Part shown: one piece after another, positions 1 to 8,027 of the stretch
Position numbering within the stretch: position 1 is the first letter of the stretch
How the letters are laid out: each line of letters opens with the position of its first letter
Assembly (NCBI RefSeq): GCF_051903075.1
Contig: NZ_CP182423.1
Location: forward strand, 1,426,001 to 1,490,000
Direction of reading: 5' to 3'
Source: Embleya sp051903075
GTDB lineage: Bacteria; Actinomycetota; Actinomycetes; Streptomycetales; Streptomycetaceae
Length of the DNA stretch: 64,000 bases
Notes under the pieces: model-generated
What the model was told of the DNA's origin: nothing
Seen by the model: the letters and a program-made list of their open reading frames with translations, nothing else
Databases searched by the model: none
Program-made: the position numbers and the translations under genes

Positions 1-2
1 TA

Positions 3-806
3 CCCGCCGGAAGTCACCTGTGTTCGCCCGGAATCGAGGTGGGCCAGGACCTGACGACCCATCTGAACGCGACCCAGCGCATCGAGTTCGGCCGCGCCGT
101 CTCCGCGACGGGCCACTCGTACCAGGACGTGCACGAGATCTACACCACCGGCGACTTCGCCATGATCGCCACGCCGTTCACCGCACTGCCCCTGATCGGC
201 GCCGACCCGGCCCTGGCCGCGGACGACCGGGTCACCGTGCTGATGCCGCCCTGGCACACCGCGCTGGTCCGCCAACTCGCCGGCCGCCCACCCACCCCCG
301 CCCAACTGGCCGCGCTGGGCACCGAGATGGACACCTACCGCCGCATCCTGAGCGCCGGCGGCCGGGTCGCCATGGGCACCGACGCGCCCCTGGTCCCGGT
401 GGGTCTGCACCTGCACCTCGGACTGCGCGCGCTGCATGCGCACGGCCTGTCCCCCGCCCAGGCACTGCGCACCGCCACCGTGCTGCCGGCCCGACTCTTC
501 GCCGTGGACCGCGACCTGGGCACGCTGGAGCCGGGCAGACTGGCCGACCTGACCATCGTGGACGGCGATCCGTTCACCGACTTCGACACCCTGGTCCGCA
601 CCGTCTCGGCGGTACGCGGCGGCACCCCCTTCCACCGGGACGACCTGGTCCGCTCCTTCCCGGCGCCCGCCGCCTCCGCACCCGCCGCCGGCCAGGCCCG
701 GGTGACGCCGCCCGCGGCAGGCCACCACGCCCGCCCCGAACCCGAGCCCGCCGACGGCTGGTTGGCCATCGCCCTGGAGTTGCAGCGGGACGGCTGTTGC
801 GGCTGA
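3..806 (+). CDS. amidohydrolase, 3' part only (5' end outside window)
   Basis: The frame is open from the first bases of the window and ends at a TGA at 804-806, so only the C-terminal ~267 residues are present. The end of a TIM-barrel amidohydrolase is recognisable: the GTDAP motif near base 378 carries the late metal/catalytic Asp of the family, and LEPGRLADLTIVDGDP is the usual return to the small beta-sandwich domain. The last ~50 residues are Ala/Pro-rich and family-atypical. A GTG at 39 is in frame, but family residues precede it, so it is not the true start. Substrate cannot be told. The neighbouring STAS gene is convergent with a 37-bp gap. Confidence 0.8.
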   Translation, partial: PAGSHLCSPGIEVGQDLTTHLNATQRIEFGRAVSATGHSYQDVHEIYTTGDFAMIATPFTALPLIGADPALAADDRVTVLMPPWHTALVRQLAGRPPTPAQLAALGTEMDTYRRILSAGGRVAMGTDAPLVPVGLHLHLGLRALHAHGLSPAQALRTATVLPARLFAVDRDLGTLEPGRLADLTIVDGDPFTDFDTLVRTVSAVRGGTPFHRDDLVRSFPAPAASAPAAGQARVTPPAAGHHARPEPEPADGWLAIALELQRDGCCG

Positions 807-843
807 GTCCACCGAACCACCGGCGGGCGAGGACGCGAGTGGG

Positions 844-1290
844 TCAGGGATCGGCGGAGCGCGGCGCTTCGGGGTGTCGGCGCAGCGTGAACAGATGCGT
901 CGTTCCGGTGATGTCGAGCAGGCGGCGGGCCCATTCGCCCAAATCCAGGGTCAGCGTGGTGCCCCGCGTGCCGGCCCGGGTGCGCGCGTGCAACAACGCG
1001 TGCACGATCGTGCTGTCGCAGAAGGTCACGTCCGCCAGGTCGACGTGCACGTGCTCCGCGCCGCTGTCGAGCGCCCGGCCGAGCGCCCGGCACAGTCGCG
1101 GACCGGTGGCCACGTCGATCTCGCCGGCGACCCGGAGCAGGACCGGTTCCCCGTCGGCGGTGACGTGCAGGCACAGCAGTTCCGAGGCGGGCACGGGTTG
1201 TTGGTACCGCTCGGGTCGGCTCGGCCGCGGCGGTGGCGCGGAGGATCCACCCCCGCCGCGAGGCTCGGGGCGACGCGGTCGTCGAGACAT
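844..1290 (-). CDS. STAS-domain protein (anti-sigma factor antagonist-like)
   Basis: 148 residues: a ~35-residue Arg/Pro/Gly-rich tail followed by one STAS domain (about residues 38-135). The segment DLADVTFCDST contains the loop in which SpoIIAA-type antagonists carry the phosphorylatable Ser (usually D-S-S/T-G), so the Ser in FCDST is the likely phosphosite for a serine kinase anti-sigma factor. Start ATG at 1290 has AAGGGAG six bases upstream. No kinase or sigma gene lies beside it, so its partner is encoded elsewhere. A role in stress sigma control is inferred from the family only. Confidence 0.8.
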   Translation of the reverse strand: MSRRPRRPEPRGGGGSSAPPPRPSRPERYQQPVPASELLCLHVTADGEPVLLRVAGEIDVATGPRLCRALGRALDSGAEHVHVDLADVTFCDSTIVHALLHARTRAGTRGTTLTLDLGEWARRLLDITGTTHLFTLRRHPEAPRSADP

Positions 1291-1421
1291 GGTCGACTCC
1301 CTTGCGTACCGTATGCGTGTTTCGTTGACATCTGTCGGGTTGGTCTGCTCCCAGCATCGGACGCCCCGAAACCCGCGTCAATGCATTCCGGAACCCTTCT
1401 TCCACAGGTGCGCACCCGTGA

Positions 1422-2021
1422 TCAGCGCGGGGCCTGCGACAGCGCACCCGCCAGGAAGGTACGCACCGCCCGATGCACCGTCTCGGGCGTGGGCGGGGGG
1501 CCCTTGCGGTCGGCGAAGAGCAGGTGCCCGGTGCCGACCAGCATGGGCGCGAGCGTGTCGGGATCGGCGTCCGGGACGAGCCGGCCCAAGGCGCGCTCGG
1601 CGGCGAGATAGCCGGCGATCATCGCCGTGGCCTCGGTCAGGATCGGCACGCCGGTGGGCGTGGTGCGGCGCAGCCGGGCGCGCAGTTCGTCGCGGGAGAC
1701 GACCAGGCCGACGATGGCCACGGCGACCGATCCGAACAGGTCGATCAGCGCCTCGGTGACATGATCGGCGACGTCGCCCGACCCGGCCAGGCCGTGCAGC
1801 GCGGCCGCGCGGCCGTCGATCCGGGCCACCCGGTCGCGGACGAGTTCGGCGAGGAAGTCGTCGAAGTCGGCGAAGTGCCGATGCAGGACGCCCTTGGCGC
1901 AGCCCGCCTCGGTGGTCACCGCCCGGCTGGTCAGCGCGCTCGGCCCGTCCCGGAGCAGGACCCGCTCGGCCGCGTCGAACAGTTGCTCCCGCACGTCGCG
2001 CAGGGCCACTCCCGTCGGCAT
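1422..2021 (-). CDS. TetR-family transcriptional regulator
   Basis: 199 residues. The N-terminal HTH is clear (RVLLRDGPSALTSRAVTTEAG, then KGVLHRHF in the recognition helix), followed by an all-helical ligand-binding half of normal length. The ATG at 2021 is preceded by GGAAGGGG. It is divergent from a SAM methyltransferase with about 100 bp between the starts. That gap holds a perfect inverted repeat and a second imperfect copy, which makes the protein the probable repressor of the methyltransferase and of itself. The inducer is unknown. Confidence 0.88.
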   Translation of the reverse strand: MPTGVALRDVREQLFDAAERVLLRDGPSALTSRAVTTEAGCAKGVLHRHFADFDDFLAELVRDRVARIDGRAAALHGLAGSGDVADHVTEALIDLFGSVAVAIVGLVVSRDELRARLRRTTPTGVPILTEATAMIAGYLAAERALGRLVPDADPDTLAPMLVGTGHLLFADRKGPPPTPETVHRAVRTFLAGALSQAPR

Positions 2022-2084
2022 CGTCACTCGCCCCTTCCGGCTCGATCGCCCCACCCCCGCACCCGGCGCTCGACCGGGAGGCGA

Positions 2085-2114
2085 TTGACGAGTGGGCAGG
2101 CGCCCATTCATAGT
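2085..2114 (+). promoter_or_regulatory. promoter of the methyltransferase gene (leaderless)
   Basis: TTGACG (2085-2090), 18-bp spacer, CATAGT (2109-2114). The expected transcription start falls on the A of the ATG at 2121, and there is no Shine-Dalgarno sequence before that ATG. Both facts point to a leaderless mRNA. Confidence 0.55.
2091..2108. promoter_or_regulatory. imperfect operator copy (TetR site 1)
   Basis: AGTGGGCA and CGCCCATT form an imperfect inverted repeat of the same half-site as the perfect repeat at 2110-2131. It fills the spacer between the -35 and -10 of the methyltransferase promoter. Confidence 0.5.
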
Positions 2115-2131
2115 GGGCACATGCCCACTAT
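2110..2131. promoter_or_regulatory. perfect TetR-type operator overlapping a start codon
   Basis: Arms ATAGTGGGCA and TGCCCACTAT (10 bp each, exact) separated by CA. The right arm contains the methyltransferase ATG (2121-2123) and the left arm covers the -10. Binding of the divergently encoded TetR here would block transcription start directly. Confidence 0.75.
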
Positions 2132-2957
2132 ACCGTCGGAGCACGAGCACACCCCCCGCCCCGAACCCCCGATCCCACCCCACCGGCACCGCGAGACGGC
2201 GGAGTCGTTCGGCGTGGACGCCGAGCGCTACGACCGGACCCGCCCCCGCTACCCGCAGGCCCTGGTGGACCGCATCGTCGCCGCCGCCCCGGGCCCGGAC
2301 GTCCTGGACGTCGGCTGCGGCACCGGCATCGTCGGCCGCCGCTTCCGGGCGGCCGGATGTACGGTGCTCGGCGTCGACCCGGACCCGCGCATGGCCGACT
2401 GGGCGCGCGGACGCGGACTCGACGTCGAGGTCGCCACGTTCGAGGACTGGGACCCGGTCGGACGCACGTTCGACGCGCTCGTCTGCGGCCAGGCATGGCA
2501 CTGGGTGGACCCGGTCGCGGGCGCGGCCAAGGCGGCGCGGGTGCTGCGTCCGGGCGGCCGGCTCGCCCTGTTCTGGAACACCGCCATGCCCGAGCCCGAA
2601 CTCGCCGCGTCCTTCGCCGGGATCCACCGCTGGCTGCTGCCCGACTCCCCCGCCGCGCTGCCGACCCCGGGGGACATCGACCGGGCGTACGCGACCATGT
2701 GCGCCCACGCGGCCGACGGCCTCCGGGCGGCGGGCGTGTTCGCCGAACCGGAACAGTGGCGGCTCGACCGGCGGCACACCTACACCCGGGACGAGTGGCT
2801 GGACCAGGTCCCCACCATCGGCGTCTACACCCGCCTGGCCCCCGACGTCTCCACCGAACTCCTGGCCGCCTTCGGCGCCGCGATCGACGCGGCGGGCGGC
2901 AGCGTCCCCGTCGACTACGGCACGCTGACCCTCACCACGACCCGCAACCCCGCCTGA
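2121..2957 (+). CDS. class I SAM-dependent methyltransferase
   Basis: 278 residues. Motif I, VLDVGCGTG, is at about residues 61-69, with an acidic post-motif (GVDPDP) and a QAWHWVD segment that is common in the UbiE/Trans_aconitate-type methyltransferases of actinomycetes. A second half of ~130 residues is helical. Start at 2121 is chosen because it sits at the predicted transcription start and inside the operator; there is no ribosome-binding site. It is paired with the divergent TetR gene, which suggests detoxification or modification of a small hydrophobic compound sensed by that regulator. The substrate is not predictable. Confidence 0.85.
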   Translation: MPTIPSEHEHTPRPEPPIPPHRHRETAESFGVDAERYDRTRPRYPQALVDRIVAAAPGPDVLDVGCGTGIVGRRFRAAGCTVLGVDPDPRMADWARGRGLDVEVATFEDWDPVGRTFDALVCGQAWHWVDPVAGAAKAARVLRPGGRLALFWNTAMPEPELAASFAGIHRWLLPDSPAALPTPGDIDRAYATMCAHAADGLRAAGVFAEPEQWRLDRRHTYTRDEWLDQVPTIGVYTRLAPDVSTELLAAFGAAIDAAGGSVPVDYGTLTLTTTRNPA

Positions 2958-2966
2958 CCGACACGA

Positions 2967-2996
2967 GACTCCCTCGCCCCACCGGCGGGCGGAGTC
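2967..2996 (+). terminator. hairpin after the methyltransferase gene
   Basis: GACTCC at 2967-2972 pairs with GGAGTC at 2991-2996, with an inner CGCC/GGCG pairing, about 10 bp after the stop codon. No T-run follows, as is usual in this GC range. Confidence 0.4.
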
Positions 2997-3151
2997 GGGG
3001 GTGGTCGGGGGGGTTGTGACCTTGGGGCGTGGGCGTGTCTGATGGTCGCACTCATCGCGAGGGGGAGGCGTTCGGTGCCTCCCGCGCCGACCCGTGATGC
3101 CGGCTCCGCCGCTGCCGTCTTGTCGCCGTGCCCCGGCTCGGGAGGTCGATC

Positions 3152-3961
3152 GTGGATCACGAGGGACTTCGACGCGCCCTCCTGCACCGCATGCTGATCG
3201 GATACCGCACCCGGCTGGTCCCGGCCGTACCCGGGCGCGGCTTCGCCGGCGCGGCGAACCGGGTCCCGCGCCAGGAGGACGTCGCCGGCCAGGCCCGGGT
3301 GAGTCTGCGCTGGTACGGGCATCTCGAACGGGGCGACCGGGTCGCCTTCGACCCGCATCGGCTCGCCCGGGTCGCGGACACGTTGCGCGTCCCGCACCGC
3401 GAGCGCGGACTGCTGCACCTACTGGCCACGGGGCCGGACTCGACGGTGTTCCCCCGGCCCGTCCCCAGGCCGGCCCCGGACGTGTCGCACGACGACCGGG
3501 AGACCCTGTGCCGGTTGTCCCCCAATCCGGCGATCCTCACCGATCACGCCTGGAACGTGCTCGCCGCCAACGACATGGTGTTCGCCTGCTTCCCCGCACT
3601 GCACCACCGCCGGGCACCGGCGGGCCCGCCGAACGTGCTGGACTGGATCTTCGGCGACGAGGCGGCGGCGACCTTCGCCGACATCGACGCGGTCCGCCGC
3701 GACGCGGTCACCACCGCGCAACTCACCTACATACGCTACGGCGACGACCCGACGGTCGCCGCACTGGTACGGACCCTGCTGGCCCATCCGGGCGCCGCGA
3801 CCCGCTGGCACCGGTGCGTACTGCCGTGCAGTCCGCGACCGCGCCACCACGTACGGCTGCGGGTGTTCGGCACGTGCGAGGTGGTGTTCCTGCACCACGA
3901 GGACACCGACGGCCGGCACCTGCTGGCCATGCTCCCGGCGGTCGAGTCGCGGCCGTCCTAA
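3152..3961 (+). CDS. XRE-family regulator with MmyB-like ligand domain
   Basis: 269 residues from the GTG at 3152, chosen because GGAGGT lies five bases upstream; a GTG at 3128 has none. The N-terminal HTH is somewhat degenerate (VPRQEDVAGQARVSLRWYGHLERG). The C-terminal half has the MmyB landmarks: NPAILTDHAWNVLAAND and the LVRTLLAHPG / WHRCV region. MmyB-type proteins are usually regulators of an adjacent gene, but the neighbours here face away (methyltransferase upstream on the same strand) or converge (AraC). The target is therefore unclear. Confidence 0.78.
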   Translation: MDHEGLRRALLHRMLIGYRTRLVPAVPGRGFAGAANRVPRQEDVAGQARVSLRWYGHLERGDRVAFDPHRLARVADTLRVPHRERGLLHLLATGPDSTVFPRPVPRPAPDVSHDDRETLCRLSPNPAILTDHAWNVLAANDMVFACFPALHHRRAPAGPPNVLDWIFGDEAAATFADIDAVRRDAVTTAQLTYIRYGDDPTVAALVRTLLAHPGAATRWHRCVLPCSPRPRHHVRLRVFGTCEVVFLHHEDTDGRHLLAMLPAVESRPS

Positions 3962-4012
3962 GCCGCGAGCCGCGAGCCGCGATCTGCGGCCGGGGCCGGA
4001 CGCCAAGCAGGG

Positions 4013-4972
4013 TCAGGGACACGCCGGTTGCGCCGAGCCGAAGGTGCGGCGGTAGGTGTGGGGGCTGACGCCGGTGGTCTTCTTGAAGCGGTCGCGGAAG
4101 GCGGTGGGCGAGCCGAACCCGACCTGGGCGCCGATGCGTTCGACCGGGTCGCCGGTGGTCTCCAGGAGGTGCTGGGCCTGGCGGATGCGCGCGCGGTGCA
4201 GCCATTGCAGCGGCGTGGTGCCGGTGTGCTCGCGGAAGCGGCGGATCAGGGTCCGGGTGCTGGTTCCCGCCCGGGCGGCGATGTCGGCGAGGGTGAGTTC
4301 GGCGCCCAGGTTGTCCCGCAACCACGCGAGCAGCGGTTCCAGGGCCGAACCCTGCGGTGTCGGGACATGGTCGTGCACGATGAACTGCGCCTGCCCGCCC
4401 TCGCGTTCCAGCGGCATGACGGACAGTCGGGCGGCGTCGGCTGCGACCGCCGAACCGTAGTCGCGGCGGATCATGTGCAGACACAGGTCCATCCCGGCGG
4501 CGGCGCCGGCCGAGGTGAGGATGCGGTCGTTGTCCACGTACAACACGTCCGGGTCGACCTCGACGGACGGGTGGTGTTCGGCCAGGAGGTCGGCCGCGAT
4601 CCAGTGCGTGGTGGCGCGCAGGCCGTCCAGCAGCCCCGTGGCGGCCAGGGGGAAGGTGCCCACGCAGATCGACGCGATCCGGGTGCCGTTCCGCGCGGCC
4701 GTGCGCAGTGCCTCGCGCACGGCGGGGCTGAGCGGGGTCAGCGGGTCGGCGGTCCCGGGCACGATGATCGTGTTCGCGCCCGCCAACCCGTCCAGCCCCC
4801 ACGGCGCCCGCAGGGTGAAAAGGCCGGCGTCGACCTCCGGCTGCTCGGCGCACACCCGCACGTCGTAGCCGGGCCGGCCGTCCGGGAGCCGGGAGAGGGT
4901 GAACACCCCGATCGGGGTGGCCAGATCGAACGGGATCACCCCGTCCAGGGCGAGGATGGCGACGATGTGCAT
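4013..4972 (-). CDS. AraC-family regulator with DJ-1/PfpI domain (FtrA/GlxA-like)
   Basis: 319 residues. Residues 1-185 form a DJ-1/PfpI-like domain with Cys near residue 103 in SICVGTF at the nucleophile-elbow position. Residues ~215-312 are a double AraC HTH (LTLADIAARAGTSTRTLIRRFREHTG and VGFGSPTAFRDRFKKTTGVSPHTYRR). These proteins are usually activators, and the N-terminal domain is a sensor rather than a protease. Start ATG at 4972 matches the family N-terminus (MHIVAI), although the upstream sequence lacks a good ribosome-binding site. Two SDR genes lie upstream on the same strand, the nearest 98 bp away. Confidence 0.88.
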   Translation of the reverse strand: MHIVAILALDGVIPFDLATPIGVFTLSRLPDGRPGYDVRVCAEQPEVDAGLFTLRAPWGLDGLAGANTIIVPGTADPLTPLSPAVREALRTAARNGTRIASICVGTFPLAATGLLDGLRATTHWIAADLLAEHHPSVEVDPDVLYVDNDRILTSAGAAAGMDLCLHMIRRDYGSAVAADAARLSVMPLEREGGQAQFIVHDHVPTPQGSALEPLLAWLRDNLGAELTLADIAARAGTSTRTLIRRFREHTGTTPLQWLHRARIRQAQHLLETTGDPVERIGAQVGFGSPTAFRDRFKKTTGVSPHTYRRTFGSAQPACP

Positions 4973-5070
4973 GGCAGGAATGTACCCGGCCACCGGAAAA
5001 CCGCCACGGCCGCACCCGGGGTCGGGCACCGGCCGCGCGCCGCCCGACCCGGCCCGGACACCCGCCCGCC

Positions 5071-5934
5071 TCACCTCTCCGGCGGGAAGTCCGCGCCCAG
5101 GCTCACCTGCCGCCATGCCGCGAACCCGTCACGCAGGGCATCCAGTCGGGCGTCGGCGATGTGCACCGCGGCCTCGCCGAGCAGCAGCCGCAGCGGGGGT
5201 TCGGGTGCGTCGACCACGGCGGCGATCGCGGCGGCGGCGCGGTCCGGGTCGCCCGGCTGCCGGCCGTACGTCGCCCGCGTGGCGGCCCGACGGGCGCCGG
5301 CGGTGTCCGCGTAGTCGGCGATCCGGACGGCGGACTCCCGCATCGAAGGGCCGGACCAGTTCGTCCGGAACGCGGCCGGCTCCACGATGGTCACCCGGAT
5401 CCCCAGCGGCGCGACCTCGGCGGCCAACGACTCGCACAGGCCCTCCAGCGCGAACTTGGTGGCGTGGTAGTAGCCGGTCGCGCCGAACGCGACAAGGCCG
5501 CCGATCGAGCCGATGGTGACCACGTGGCCGGACCGCCGGGCGCGCATCCCGGGCAGCACGGCCCGGGTGACGGCGGCGACACCGAGGACATTGGTGTCGA
5601 ACAGCCGCCGTATCTCGTCGTCCTCACCCTCCTCGACGGCGGCCAGGTAGCCGTAGCCGGCGTTGTTGACCAGCACGTCGATCCGGCCGAACGTGGTCTC
5701 GGCGGCGGCCACGGCGACGGCGATCGCGTCGGCGTCGGTGACGTCGAGCGGGAGCACGAGCGCCCGATCGCCGTACCCGCCGACCGCCTCGGCGACGGCA
5801 CCCGGATCACGGGCGGTCAGCACGACCCGATCCCCGCGTTCGAGCGCGTGCAACGCGATCGCGCGCCCCAGGCCGGACGAACAGCCGGTGACGAACCAGA
5901 CGGGAGTGGATGCGGAGGAAGCGGGGATGTCCAT
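5071..5934 (-). CDS. SDR-family oxidoreductase
   Basis: 287 residues. Classical SDR: cofactor motif TGCSSGLG near residue 17, NNAG near residue 90, catalytic Ser in TIGSIGG, and Tyr/Lys in GYYHATKFALEG. The C-terminal region (WSGPSMRESAVRIADYADTAG) fits the ketoreductase-like SDRs often annotated oxidoreductase in Streptomyces. Start ATG at 5934 has AAGGA seven bases upstream, better than the ATG at 5949. It lies 41 bp after a second SDR gene in the same orientation, so the two are probably co-transcribed from the promoter region shared with the divergent XRE gene. Confidence 0.88.
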   Translation of the reverse strand: MDIPASSASTPVWFVTGCSSGLGRAIALHALERGDRVVLTARDPGAVAEAVGGYGDRALVLPLDVTDADAIAVAVAAAETTFGRIDVLVNNAGYGYLAAVEEGEDDEIRRLFDTNVLGVAAVTRAVLPGMRARRSGHVVTIGSIGGLVAFGATGYYHATKFALEGLCESLAAEVAPLGIRVTIVEPAAFRTNWSGPSMRESAVRIADYADTAGARRAATRATYGRQPGDPDRAAAAIAAVVDAPEPPLRLLLGEAAVHIADARLDALRDGFAAWRQVSLGADFPPER

Positions 5935-5975
5935 CGAAATGTCCTTCATGGATCGATTCTCGGGCGGTATGGGAC

Positions 5976-6785
5976 TCACCCCTGGCCCGTCGGTATCAGG
6001 AGCAGTTCCGCGAAGTTGACGTGCGCGGGCGCGGCGACGGCGTGCCCGACGGCGGCGGCCACGTCCTCGGCGGACAGCGGGGTGTTCGCGGTGCGCATCG
6101 CGGCCAGTTGCTCGCGGCTCGCCGGATCGTGCATGTCGTCGCCCAACTCGGTGAGCGTGACGCCGGGTTCGATGTTGGCGACCCGTACGCCGCGCGGGCC
6201 CAGCTCGGCGCGCAGTCCCCGACTCAGGTGCGCCACGGCGGCCTTGGTCGCGCAGTACACCGACCAACCGGGGAACGGCCGTTGGCCGCCCAACGAGCCG
6301 ATGTGCACCAGGTCGGCGGGGCGTCCGGCCGCCGCGGCGGCCAGCAGGTCGTCGACGAACACCCGGCCCGTGTAGAGCAGTCCGGTCAGATTGACGTCGA
6401 GCATCCGGTCCCACTCGACCGTCTCCGCCTGCTCGAACGCGCCGCCGAGCATCACCCCGGCCGACGCCACGACCAGGTCGACGGCACCGAGCCGCTCGTG
6501 CACGACGCCGGCGGCGTGCCGCATCGCCGCCAGGTCGCGGACGTCGACGGGCACGGCGAGGATCGTGCCGCCGGTGTCGGCGTCGACGCGCTCCTTCGCC
6601 AGTGCCTCCAGTCGGTCCGCACGGCGACCGAGGGCGGCGACGTCGGCGCCCGCCGCGGCCAGTACGCGGGCGGTCGCGGCGCCGATGCCGCTGGAGGCGC
6701 CGGTGACCACCGCCACCCGGCCGTGCAGGGGAAGCCGAGGGGTCGTGCCGCCGGCGGTGCCGCTGTGTCGTTCGGTGTGTGTCAT
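5976..6785 (-). CDS. SDR-family oxidoreductase
   Basis: 269 residues. TGASSGIG cofactor motif near residue 30, catalytic Ser in HIGSLGG, Tyr and Lys in YCATKAAVAH, and PGVTLTEL in the substrate loop. The second half is of the serine 3-dehydrogenase/YdfG type. It is the first gene of a two-SDR unit and is divergent from an MmyB-type XRE regulator 101 bp away, an arrangement seen repeatedly in Streptomyces in which the XRE protein controls the oxidoreductase. Start ATG at 6785 follows CTGGAG. Confidence 0.88.
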   Translation of the reverse strand: MTHTERHSGTAGGTTPRLPLHGRVAVVTGASSGIGAATARVLAAAGADVAALGRRADRLEALAKERVDADTGGTILAVPVDVRDLAAMRHAAGVVHERLGAVDLVVASAGVMLGGAFEQAETVEWDRMLDVNLTGLLYTGRVFVDDLLAAAAAGRPADLVHIGSLGGQRPFPGWSVYCATKAAVAHLSRGLRAELGPRGVRVANIEPGVTLTELGDDMHDPASREQLAAMRTANTPLSAEDVAAAVGHAVAAPAHVNFAELLLIPTGQG

Positions 6786-6830
6786 GGCTCCAGGCTGGCC
6801 GGAGTCCGCCGGCCCAACCAGGCCGCCGCC

Positions 6831-6855
6831 CACCCTGGGAGTACCGCACCCTGGC
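6831..6855. promoter_or_regulatory. direct repeat in the SDR/XRE divergent promoter region
   Basis: CACCCTGG occurs at 6831-6838 and again at 6848-6855, 17 bp apart, in the 101-bp gap between the SDR and XRE starts. TACCGT at 6875-6880 is a plausible -10 whose transcription start would be the ATG of the XRE gene at 6887. The repeats are candidate regulator half-sites. Confidence 0.4.
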
Positions 6856-6886
6856 TCCCCGCCTCCCCTCGTCGTACCGTCGAGGC

Positions 6887-7729
6887 ATGGACAGCGACAA
6901 CGCCCTCGGCACCTTCCTGCGCGCCCGCCGCGAGGCGGTCGACGTGGCGACGGCGGGGATCGTGCACGCCGGTCGCCGCCGCACGCCCGGACTGCGCCGG
7001 GAGGAGGTCGCGGCGCAGGCCGGAGTCAGTACCGACTACTACGTACGCCTGGAGCAGGGTCGCGAGCGCGGCCCGTCCGAGCAGGTCGTCGACGCGCTGG
7101 CCCACGCACTGCGCCTGGGGGACGACGCGGCGGAACACCTGCGCCGATTGGCCCGCCCGGCGCCGCGCCGCCGCTCGCCGGTACGGCGGGCCGAGCGGGT
7201 GAGTCCGCTGTTGGTGCAAATGATGCAGTCCTGGGATCGGCAGCCGGCCGTCGTGCTGGGCCGCTACATGGACATCCTGGCCGCGAACACGCTGGGCGCC
7301 GCGCTGTTCGACGGGCCCGAACGCAACCTGCTCAGGCTACTCTTCCTCGACCCGGCCGGGCGCACGTTCTACCCGGACTGGGAGCAGGCGGCGCGCAACA
7401 CCGTCGCGTCGCTGCGCTCGTGCGCGGGCGACGATCCCGGGGACCCGGCGCTGGCCTCGCTGGTGGGCGAACTGTCGCTGCGCAGCCAGGACTTCGCCCG
7501 GCTGTGGGCCCGGCACGAGGTGCGCCGCAAGAGCACCGAGGCCAAACGTTTCCGGCATCGCGCGGTGGGCGAACTGGTGTTGTCCTACGAGTCGTTGACG
7601 GTGAACAGCGCGCCGGGGCAGCAGCTGGTGGTGTATCAGGCGGAGCCGGGCAGCGCCACCGAGCAGGCATTGTGCCTGCTCGGCAGCTTGGCGGCGGACC
7701 GGGTGGAATCCGGAGACGAGCCCCGATAG
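6887..7729 (+). CDS. XRE-family regulator with MmyB-like ligand domain
   Basis: 280 residues. HTH at residues ~10-75 (RTPGLRREEVAAQAGVSTDY, then YVRLEQGRERGPSEQVV). The MmyB-like domain follows, with LGRYMDILAANTLGAALF, RNLLRLLFLDPAGRTFYPDWE and the WARHEVRRKSTEAKRF signature before a C-terminal beta region. Start ATG at 6887 has no ribosome-binding site and may be leaderless. It is divergent from two SDR genes, its most likely targets. Two further members of this family lie at 3152 and 17944. Confidence 0.9.
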   Translation: MDSDNALGTFLRARREAVDVATAGIVHAGRRRTPGLRREEVAAQAGVSTDYYVRLEQGRERGPSEQVVDALAHALRLGDDAAEHLRRLARPAPRRRSPVRRAERVSPLLVQMMQSWDRQPAVVLGRYMDILAANTLGAALFDGPERNLLRLLFLDPAGRTFYPDWEQAARNTVASLRSCAGDDPGDPALASLVGELSLRSQDFARLWARHEVRRKSTEAKRFRHRAVGELVLSYESLTVNSAPGQQLVVYQAEPGSATEQALCLLGSLAADRVESGDEPR

Positions 7730-7798
7730 GGCGGGTCTGCGAGCTCTATGCCCCGGTATGGCGGGTGCGGCGGGTGCCCCCGGTCGCCCCGGCCTCCC

Positions 7799-7999
7799 TC
7801 ACAGTGGCTTCACCTTGTTCGGCGCGACCGCGACCGTCACCGACCGGGTGCCGCCGAGGAGGCCCGCCAGGGTGAACGTGACCTCCAGTCGGCCGTCGAA
7901 CCGGCTGCCCACGACGACGCCGCGAGCCCCGGCGGGGACGGATTGGGTGAGGCCGCCGCCCAGGTCCCCGACCGCTTCGACCCTGGTACCGATGTCCAT
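7799..7999 (-). CDS. small conserved-looking protein, function unknown
   Basis: 66 residues from an ATG at 7999 with a strong GGAGGAA ribosome-binding site. The sequence alternates beta-forming stretches (GARGVVVGSRFDGRLEVTF and GGTRSVTVAVAPNKVKPL) with glycines and resembles a small SH3-like beta-barrel. There is no signal peptide or membrane segment. It starts 28 bp after the stop of the ABC exporter gene on the same strand and is probably co-transcribed with it. I do not recognise the family. Confidence 0.65.
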   Translation of the reverse strand: MDIGTRVEAVGDLGGGLTQSVPAGARGVVVGSRFDGRLEVTFTLAGLLGGTRSVTVAVAPNKVKPL

Positions 8000-8027
8000 G
8001 GGATGTTCCTCCGTCCGGGCGGGCCGA

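Noticed and set aside
3152..3961. Possible phage-type repressor or toxin-antitoxin member
   Set aside because: The C-terminal half fits the MmyB-like ligand domain and no partner gene is adjacent.
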